From: an uncultured Angelakisella sp.
Lineage (GTDB): Bacteria; Bacillota; Clostridia; Oscillospirales; Ruminococcaceae
Length of the DNA stretch: 10,346 nt
Reading direction: 5' to 3'
NCBI GenBank assembly: GCA_904420255.1
Contig: CAJFUT010000207.1
Location: 1 to 10,346 of the forward strand
Position 1 is the stretch's first letter, and the number at the start of each line of letters is the position of its first letter. Below are positions 5,607 through 10,346 of the stretch, piece after piece. Under the pieces are notes generated by a model. It made no database searches. It had not been told where the DNA came from and saw only the letters and a list, made by a program, of their open reading frames with translations. Position numbers and translations under genes: made by a program.

Positions 5607-6245
5607 TCACAGGCCGGCCGCCCTGAAAAAGCCGGAATCCCGGAGGATGGCCGCCAGGGTCTCCGGGGCCTCCCGGTTCACCTCATGGCCCGCCCCGGGG
5701 ACCAGCCGCAGCTCCCCGCCGGGGGCTTTGGCCGCCAGCTCCCGGGCGGCCTTTTGGTTGGCCCTGTCCCGCTCCCCGCAGATCACCAGCGGGGGGCAGG
5801 CCAGCTCCCCCAGCCGGGCGGAAAAGTCCAGGTCGGCCATGGAGGCGGTGAGGGCAATCATCTCCTGCTTCCCCAGGCCGGCCCCGGCGAAGGCGCTCTC
5901 CGGCATAACCCGGAACAGCAGCCCCTGGAACCTCAGCAGCCCCTGGGGCATTTGGTACTGGGGGGCGATGAGGGCCAGGGCCCCCACCCGCTCCGGGTGG
6001 TCCAGGGCGTAGTGGAGGGCCAGCACCGCCCCCAGGGAAAGGCCGCAGAGGGCCAGGGGCTCGGGGAGGGGGCGGCACCAGCCGGAAAAGGCCCGGTACA
6101 GCGCCGGGTAGGAGGGGCTCCCCCCTTCGGCCAGCAGCCGGGAAAGGTCCGGGCGGAGGGAACCGTCCGCCCCGCCCAGGGCGGCGGTCACCGGGTCCCA
6201 GCTTTCCGGGCCCTGTCCCAGGCCGTGGATGAAAACCGTGGTCAT
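5607..6245 (-). CDS. Alpha/beta hydrolase
   Basis: This 212-residue protein is a compact single-domain alpha/beta hydrolase. The oxyanion-hole motif FIHGLGQ is at 5-11, the nucleophile elbow is GLSLGA (S70), the acid is D160 in CGERD and the base is H187 in PGAGHEVN. It lacks a signal peptide, so it should be cytoplasmic. Members act on esters, lactones or thioesters; the substrate is not readable. The start is ATG 6245, with AAAGGGG about eight bases upstream. It is the first gene of a probable pair with DUF3784. The region upstream (6246-6364) has no convincing -35/-10 pair: TATAAC occurs on the - strand near 6303-6298 without a partner. The preceding XRE gene is closed off by a terminator. 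Confidence 0.88.
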   Translation of the reverse strand: MTTVFIHGLGQGPESWDPVTAALGGADGSLRPDLSRLLAEGGSPSYPALYRAFSGWCRPLPEPLALCGLSLGAVLALHYALDHPERVGALALIAPQYQMPQGLLRFQGLLFRVMPESAFAGAGLGKQEMIALTASMADLDFSARLGELACPPLVICGERDRANQKAARELAAKAPGGELRLVPGAGHEVNREAPETLAAILRDSGFFRAAGL

Positions 6246-6364
6246 TGCCCTTTCCCCTTTCTCCCCGGCCCGGCGGGGGGCCTTCCAAAGTAACGGCGTT
6301 ATAGCCCCTTTGCGGCACCCACTTATTCCGGCTGTCCCCGCGAAGGGGACGAGGAAAAGGAGCT

Positions 6365-6399
6365 AAAAAAGTATCATAGCCGCTTTACGACTATGATAC
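6365..6399 (-). terminator. Terminator of the XRE membrane-regulator gene
   Basis: A perfect inverted repeat GTATCATAG (6371-6379) with CTATGATAC (6391-6399), with an 11-base loop, is followed on the - strand by TTTTTT (6370-6365). It starts 32 bases past the stop at 6431. The stem is A/T-rich, unlike the GC stems of the other terminators here. Confidence 0.75.
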
Positions 6400-6430
6400 C
6401 ATGGACTTCTCCGCCCCCGCAAGGGGATGG

Positions 6431-7051
6431 TCATTTTTTCCGCCGCCGAAGCAGCAGCCAGTCGGCCCCGGCGCAGCAGCCCAGCCAGGAGAGCCAGCAG
6501 AGGCCGTAGGTGAGAAAGGAGTTGCGCAGAAGCGGGATGGGAGCCAGAACCGGGAAGAAGCGCCCCAACAGGCCGTCCAGAAGGCTGAAGGCCAGGGAGA
6601 AGGGGATGAGGGAGAGAATCCAGACGTTCACCAGCCAGAAAGCTTTCCAGGCCCGCTCCCGGTTTTTCTTCTCCAGGACCTGGCCCATAAAAAAGAGCAT
6701 GGTCCCCACCGCCATGATCACCAGCCCGATCCCGATGGAGTAGGTTTCCTGGCGGGCATCCCAGATGCTTGCGGCCGCAATGAGTCCCACGGCGTTGATT
6801 GCGGTGGCGGCGATGGAGTAGGGAAGGGCGTCATGCCCCCGCCGGGAATCCGGTTCCACTCCCCGGATCAGGTAGTCGGCGGTGGTGTCCAGACACTGGC
6901 ACAAAAGCGCCACCTTTTCCAGGTCGGGGAGGCTTTGGCCGCTCTCCCATTTGGAGACCGCCTGCCGGGACACCCCCAGACGAGCCGCCAGCTCCTCCTG
7001 GGAAATGCCCTGGGCCTTCCGCAGCTGCAAAATCCGTTCTGATAGCTCCAT
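6431..7051 (-). CDS. XRE family regulator with C-terminal membrane domain
   Basis: This 206-residue protein joins an N-terminal XRE helix-turn-helix (about 5-60; recognition helix SRQAVSKWESG, 28-38) to a hydrophobic half with four likely membrane segments (about 77-97, 104-124, 137-158 and 177-200) and a basic end (RRRKK). Such membrane-tethered XRE proteins are widespread in clostridia and are thought to sense an envelope signal. The start is ATG 7051, with AAGGAGG nine bases upstream. It stands alone between its promoter (7120-7128) and its terminator (6365-6399). Its target is unknown; autoregulation through the dyad at 7141-7156 is a reasonable guess. It is divergent from glyA but need not control it. 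Confidence 0.88.
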   Translation of the reverse strand: MELSERILQLRKAQGISQEELAARLGVSRQAVSKWESGQSLPDLEKVALLCQCLDTTADYLIRGVEPDSRRGHDALPYSIAATAINAVGLIAAASIWDARQETYSIGIGLVIMAVGTMLFFMGQVLEKKNRERAWKAFWLVNVWILSLIPFSLAFSLLDGLLGRFFPVLAPIPLLRNSFLTYGLCWLSWLGCCAGADWLLLRRRKK

Positions 7052-7119
7052 GTTCCAAGTCCTCCTTATGGCAGGATGCTTCGCCGGGCGAGGCTGTCCT
7101 TTCCCCAGCGGGCAGCCTT

Positions 7120-7128
7120 ATTGTACCA
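7120..7128 (-). promoter_or_regulatory. Extended -10 promoter of the XRE gene
   Basis: On the - strand TGGTACAAT (7128-7120) fits an extended -10 site. No good -35 box stands 17 bases upstream; the place is taken by a perfect dyad GCGCTG (7141-7146) with CAGCGC (7151-7156). The leader would be about 60 bases. Confidence 0.55.
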
Positions 7129-7140
7129 CAAAGGCCGGTT

Positions 7141-7156
7141 GCGCTGCCACCAGCGC
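7141..7156. promoter_or_regulatory. Dyad at the -35 position of the XRE promoter
   Basis: A perfect six-base inverted repeat, GCGCTG and CAGCGC, with a four-base spacer covers the -35 position of the XRE promoter. It could be an operator. In sequence this GC-rich a short dyad may also be chance. Confidence 0.3.
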
Positions 7157-7220
7157 CGCCGGACAATCTGTCAACCAGCCGTTGCGGCCGGGCCGGAAAG
7201 GAATCCGGGGCCGGCCCGCC

Positions 7221-7249
7221 TTGAAAAAAGGGGGCAAACATAGTACAAT
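7221..7249 (+). promoter_or_regulatory. Sigma-A promoter of glyA
   Basis: TTGAAA (7221-7226) and TACAAT (7244-7249) are 17 bases apart and point to glyA. Transcription would start near 7256 and give a leader of about 63 bases. Just upstream is an inverted repeat GGGCCGG (7190-7196) with CCGGCCC (7211-7217). Confidence 0.85.
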
Positions 7250-7318
7250 AAAGAATAACACCAGAGACGGGACCCCGGAAGGGGAAAACAGAGGCTTGGA
7301 CAAGAAAGGGACAAGAAA

Positions 7319-8572
7319 ATGTTTCGTGACATGATGGACACCATTGGATTCGTGAAAAACAGCGACCCCCAGCTGGGGGAGGCCATGGAGCGGGAGCTGG
7401 CCCGGCAGCGGCGGAACCTGGAGCTCATCGCCTCGGAGAATATTGTTTCCCCCGCGGTGATGGCGGCCATGGGCACCGTCCTCACCAATAAATACGCCGA
7501 GGGCTACCCCGGCAAGCGGTACTACGGCGGCTGCCAGTATGTGGATGAGGTGGAGGAGCTGGCCCGGCAGCGGGCCAAGGAGCTTTTCGGCGCGGATCAC
7601 GTCAACGTCCAGCCCCATTCCGGCGCCCAGGCCAACATGGCGGTCTATTTCTCCCTGCTGGAGCCCGGCGACACCGTCATGGGGATGAGCCTGGCCGAGG
7701 GGGGCCACCTGACCCACGGCAGCCCGGTGAATATGTCCGGCAAGCTCTATCACTTTGTCCCCTACGGCGTTTCCGCCGAAACCGGCCGCATTGATTACGA
7801 CGCCCTCCGGGACCAGGCCAAGACCGTCCGGCCCAAGATGATCGTGGCCGGGGCCTCCGCCTATCCCCGGGAGATCGACTTCAAGACCATGGGCGAGATC
7901 GCCAAAGAGGTTGGGGCCGTCTTTATGGTGGATATGGCCCACATCGCCGGCCTGGTGGCCGCCGGCTGCCACATGAGCCCCATCCCCTATGCCGACGTGG
8001 TCACCACCACCACCCACAAGACCCTCCGGGGCCCCCGGGGCGGCATGATCCTCTGCAAGGAGGAATATGCCAAGGCCATCGATAAGGCCATCTTCCCCGG
8101 CACCCAGGGCGGCCCCCTGGAACACGTCATCGCCGCCAAGGCGGTCTGCCTGGGGGAGGCCCTGAGGCCGGAATTCAAGGACTACCAGCGGCAGATCGTC
8201 AAAAACGCCGCCGCCCTGGCCAAGGGCCTTCTGGACCGGGGGATGAACCTGGTTTCCGGCGGCACCGATAACCACATGATGCTCCTGGACCTCCGGGGCA
8301 CCGGGGTCACCGGCAAGGAGCTGGAGCGCCGCCTGGACGAGGTACGCATCACCGTCAACAAGAACGCCATCCCCGGCGACCCGGAGAAGCCCTTTGTCAC
8401 CAGCGGCATCCGGGTGGGCACTCCCGCCGTCACCACCCGGGGCCTTGTGGAGGAGGATATGGAGGTCATCGCCCAGTGCATCAGCGACGCCGCCGCCGAT
8501 TTTGACGGCAAGGCCGACAGCATCCGCGCCGCGGTGGAGGCCCTCTGCGCCCGGTACCCCCTGTACCAGTAA
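7319..8572 (+). CDS. glyA: Serine hydroxymethyltransferase
   Basis: GlyA converts serine and tetrahydrofolate to glycine and 5,10-methylene-THF, with pyridoxal phosphate as cofactor; it is the main source of one-carbon units. The 417-residue length is typical. Clear motifs are LIASENIVS (37-44), the [13 protein letters not shown] block (59-71), QPHSGAQAN (98-106), the PLP-binding lysine K234 in [14 protein letters not shown], and SGIRVGTPA (R365, matching the carboxylate-binding arginine). D205 and H208 sit in VDMAHIAG. The start is ATG 7319, with AAAGGG about eight bases upstream; an ATG a few codons later is less well placed. It has its own promoter and is probably cotranscribed with the small gene at 8605. 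Confidence 0.97.
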   Translation: MFRDMMDTIGFVKNSDPQLGEAMERELARQRRNLELIASENIVSPAVMAAMGTVLTNKYAEGYPGKRYYGGCQYVDEVEELARQRAKELFGADHVNVQPHSGAQANMAVYFSLLEPGDTVMGMSLAEGGHLTHGSPVNMSGKLYHFVPYGVSAETGRIDYDALRDQAKTVRPKMIVAGASAYPREIDFKTMGEIAKEVGAVFMVDMAHIAGLVAAGCHMSPIPYADVVTTTTHKTLRGPRGGMILCKEEYAKAIDKAIFPGTQGGPLEHVIAAKAVCLGEALRPEFKDYQRQIVKNAAALAKGLLDRGMNLVSGGTDNHMMLLDLRGTGVTGKELERRLDEVRITVNKNAIPGDPEKPFVTSGIRVGTPAVTTRGLVEEDMEVIAQCISDAAADFDGKADSIRAAVEALCARYPLYQ

Positions 8573-8604
8573 CCGGGCCGAGACGATAAAGGTGGAGGAA
8601 GCTT

Positions 8605-8868
8605 ATGGAACAGAAAACCGGAAAACAGCAGCGCCCCTGGGGCCGCATCTACCTGATGGGGGTGCGGATCTTCTGCCTGGGGATTCTGGTGGCGGCGGTG
8701 GTCCTCTTTTTCTACGGCCGGGCCGTCGCCGGCATTGTGCTGGGGGTGGCCAGCCGGATTTTGGAAATCGGCATCTACCGCTGCCCCTACTGCAAGACCC
8801 GCCTCAACCCCAAGCAGCGGCGGCTCCCGCCCCACTGCATCTGCCCCGAGTGCCACCGGGAGCTGTGA
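8605..8868 (+). CDS. Small membrane protein with C-terminal zinc ribbon
   Basis: This 87-residue protein is not one I can name. It has a basic N-terminus, one long or two short hydrophobic segments (about 17-52) and a C-terminal zinc-ribbon motif CPYC (60-63) with CPEC (80-83), in the style RCPYCKTRLNP and HCICPECHREL. The ribbon would face one side of the membrane and bind zinc in a structural role. GGAGG lies six bases before ATG 8605. It begins 32 bases after the glyA stop with no promoter between, so it is likely read from the glyA transcript. I would not assign it a role in one-carbon metabolism from position alone. Confidence 0.8.
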   Translation: MEQKTGKQQRPWGRIYLMGVRIFCLGILVAAVVLFFYGRAVAGIVLGVASRILEIGIYRCPYCKTRLNPKQRRLPPHCICPECHREL

Positions 8869-8904
8869 GGCGGGCTGGGACCCGCCGCCATGGCTGTGGG
8901 AGCG

Positions 8905-8938
8905 GCGCCTGCCGATTGCTGACAGGCGCGCCCCTTTT
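8905..8938 (+). terminator. Possible terminator after the glyA unit
   Basis: GCGCCTG (8905-8911) pairs with CAGGCGC (8923-8929) across an 11-base loop and is followed by GCCCCTTTTCT. The stem is short and the T-run is delayed by C residues, so termination may be partial. Some transcripts could read into rarA, for which I see no promoter. Confidence 0.5.
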
Positions 8939-8953
8939 CTGAGCATATCACCC

Positions 8954-9033
8954 TGGGCCGGGGGGAGCGCCGAAGCATCCTGCCCGGCCCAAAAGGCCCT
9001 TTCGCGGGGGGGAAACCGCCTGCCGGGGCCGGG
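8954..9033 (+). promoter_or_regulatory. Leader of rarA with competing hairpins
   Basis: TGGGCCGGG (8954-8962) can pair with CCCGGCCCA (8983-8991) over nine bases. The same CCCGGCCC could instead pair with GGGCCGGG (9026-9033), which ends just before the rarA SD (9036-9042). The two folds exclude each other. This may be a regulatory leader or only the by-product of low-complexity GC-rich sequence. Confidence 0.3.
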
Positions 9034-9048
9034 AGAAAGGAGAAGCCT

Positions 9049-10341
9049 ATGTCCACGCCCCTTGCCGACCGCATCCGCCCCAGGACCCTGGACGAAATGG
9101 TGGGGCAGGAGCATCTTCTGGGCCGGGGGGCCCTGCTGCGGCGGATTGTGGAGGGGGGCAGCATCCCCAACATGATCTTTTACGGCCCCTCCGGGGTGGG
9201 GAAGACCACCGCCGCCCGGATCATCGCCGCCCAGGCCGGCAAAAAGCTCTGCAAGCTCAACGGCACCACCGCCTCCACCGGGGACATCAAGGCCATCATC
9301 AGCAGCCTGGACAGCTTCGACGCCGTGGGCGGGGTGCTCCTCTACCTGGACGAGATCCAGTACCTCAACAAGAAGCAGCAGCAGACCCTCCTGGAGTTTA
9401 TGGAGGACGGCTCCATCACCCTCATCGCCTCCACCACCGAGAACCCCTATTTCTATGTCTACAACGCCATCCTCAGCCGCAGCACCGTCTTTGAGTTCAA
9501 GACCGTTTCCCCCGCCCAGATCGAGCTGGGCCTGGGCCGGGTGCTGGACATCCTCCGCCAGGAGGAACCGGAGCTGGATGTGGAGGACGGGGTGCTGGGG
9601 CATATCGCCGCCACCTGCGGCGGGGACGTCCGCAAGGCGGTGAACGCCCTGGAGCTGGCCTACCTGGGGGCCGCCGCCGCCCAGGGCCAGAAGCGGATCA
9701 CCCTGGAGGACGCCCGGGCGGTTTCCCAGCGCAGTGCCATGCGGTACGACCGGGACGGGGACGAGCATTACGACCTTCTCTCCGCCCTCCAGAAATCCCT
9801 CCGGGGCAGCGACCCCGACGCCGGCCTCCATTACCTGGCCCGGCTGCTGGAGGCGGGGGACCTCCTTTCCCCCTGCCGCCGCCTGCTGGTTATCGCCGCC
9901 GAGGACGTGGGGATGGCCTACCCCATGGCCATGGCCATCGTCAAGGCCTGCGTGGATTCCGCCCGGGAGCTGGGGCTCCCCGAGGCCCGGATCCCCCTGG
10001 CCGAGGCGGTGGTGCTGCTGGCCACCTCCCCCAAGTCCAACGCCTCCTATATGGGGATCAACAGGGCCATGGCGGACGTCAAGGCGGGGAAGGCCGGGCC
10101 CATCCCCCGGCAGCTCCAGAACAAGCACTACGACGGCGCCGACGCCAAGGTGAAGGGGCAGTTCTACCTCTACCCCCACGATTACCCGGGCCACTGGGTG
10201 GAGCAGCAGTACCTCCCGGACGTCCTCCGGGGCACCGTCTATTACCGCCCCGGCGAAAACAAAACCGAGCAGGCCGCCAAGGCCTACTGGGACGCCATCA
10301 AAAAGAAGGAATCCCAAAGCGGGGGGAAAACCTCCCAGTGA
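9049..10341 (+). CDS. rarA: Replication-associated recombination protein RarA/MgsA (AAA+ ATPase)
   Basis: RarA is a AAA+ ATPase related to clamp loaders that acts at stalled replication forks. The 430-residue protein has RPRTLDEMVGQEHLLG (10-25), Walker A GPSGVGKT (46-53), Walker B LLYLDE (97-102), sensor 1 ASTTENP (127-133), arginine finger LSRS (R144), sensor 2 GGDVRKAVNALE (191-202) and the C-terminal domain blocks AAEDVGMAYP (283-292) and QFYLYPHDYPGHW then QQYLPD (371-391). It departs from the usual core: the box is DEIQYLNKKQQQ rather than DEIHRFNKxQQD, and NMIFYGPSG replaces the SMILWGPPG type. All ATPase residues remain, so I read it as a divergent clostridial RarA. The start is ATG 9049 with AAAGGAG six bases upstream. 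The gene ends five bases before the window does. Confidence 0.88.
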   Translation: MSTPLADRIRPRTLDEMVGQEHLLGRGALLRRIVEGGSIPNMIFYGPSGVGKTTAARIIAAQAGKKLCKLNGTTASTGDIKAIISSLDSFDAVGGVLLYLDEIQYLNKKQQQTLLEFMEDGSITLIASTTENPYFYVYNAILSRSTVFEFKTVSPAQIELGLGRVLDILRQEEPELDVEDGVLGHIAATCGGDVRKAVNALELAYLGAAAAQGQKRITLEDARAVSQRSAMRYDRDGDEHYDLLSALQKSLRGSDPDAGLHYLARLLEAGDLLSPCRRLLVIAAEDVGMAYPMAMAIVKACVDSARELGLPEARIPLAEAVVLLATSPKSNASYMGINRAMADVKAGKAGPIPRQLQNKHYDGADAKVKGQFYLYPHDYPGHWVEQQYLPDVLRGTVYYRPGENKTEQAAKAYWDAIKKKESQSGGKTSQ

Positions 10342-10346
10342 AAAAC

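Noticed and set aside
6401..7042. + strand open frame opposite the XRE gene
   Set aside because: It is antisense to a gene with a clear helix-turn-helix and its own SD, and the frame has no domain. The AAAAGGAG near 6355 is too far from its ATG.
7169..7174. TTGACA on the - strand as the -35 box of the XRE gene
   Set aside because: It lies 43 bases from the TACAAT -10 box, far outside a usable spacing.
7250..7318. Tetrahydrofolate or glycine riboswitch before glyA
   Set aside because: The leader is only about 63 bases and shows neither the conserved core nor a pseudoknot-like pairing.
8182..10317. 711-codon open frame on the - strand opposite glyA and rarA
   Set aside because: It crosses two clear genes antisense, is G/P/L/H-rich and resembles no family. 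It is a by-product of codon bias.

Overview
The window looks like ordinary chromosomal sequence from a GC-rich member of the Firmicutes, most likely an Oscillospiraceae-type clostridium. The grounds are strong Shine-Dalgarno sites in front of nearly every gene, sigma-A promoters with 17-bp spacers, GC-stem terminators, and clostridial gene families (MltG, DegV, a YtrA-type GntR/ABC operon, DUF3784, a divergent RarA). I see no transposase, integrase, phage gene, tRNA, rRNA or CRISPR array.

Layout. At the left edge is a long rod-shaped RNA on the + strand, my best call being 6S RNA, possibly cut at the window start. A perfect 60-bp direct repeat with a 72-bp period overlaps its 3' arm and runs into the 3' end of the convergent gene mpg. 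On the - strand, mltG (peptidoglycan endolytic transglycosylase) and mpg (3-methyladenine DNA glycosylase) form a coupled two-gene operon with a clear promoter. Next on the - strand is degV (fatty-acid-binding, FakB-like) with its own promoter and terminator. Divergent from degV is a three-gene + strand operon: a small GntR/YtrA regulator, an ABC ATPase and an ABC-2 permease. A palindrome overlaps its promoter and a GC-rich hairpin ends it. The convergent - strand genes are a DUF3784 membrane protein, an alpha/beta hydrolase upstream of it, and then an XRE regulator fused to four membrane segments with its own terminator. On the + strand follow glyA (serine hydroxymethyltransferase), a small membrane zinc-ribbon protein and a divergent rarA (AAA+ replication-recombination protein).

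How the parts fit. The GntR-ABC module is probably self-regulated, with the repressor sensing a small molecule or envelope stress and the transporter responding to it. The remaining genes are housekeeping functions: cell-wall synthesis, base-excision repair, lipid supply, one-carbon metabolism and fork repair. I found no convincing new system. The points most worth a second look are the duplicated tail of the putative 6S RNA that rewrites the end of mpg, the overlapping palindromes in the GntR promoter, the alternative leader hairpins of rarA, and the sequence departures in DegV, MltG and RarA.
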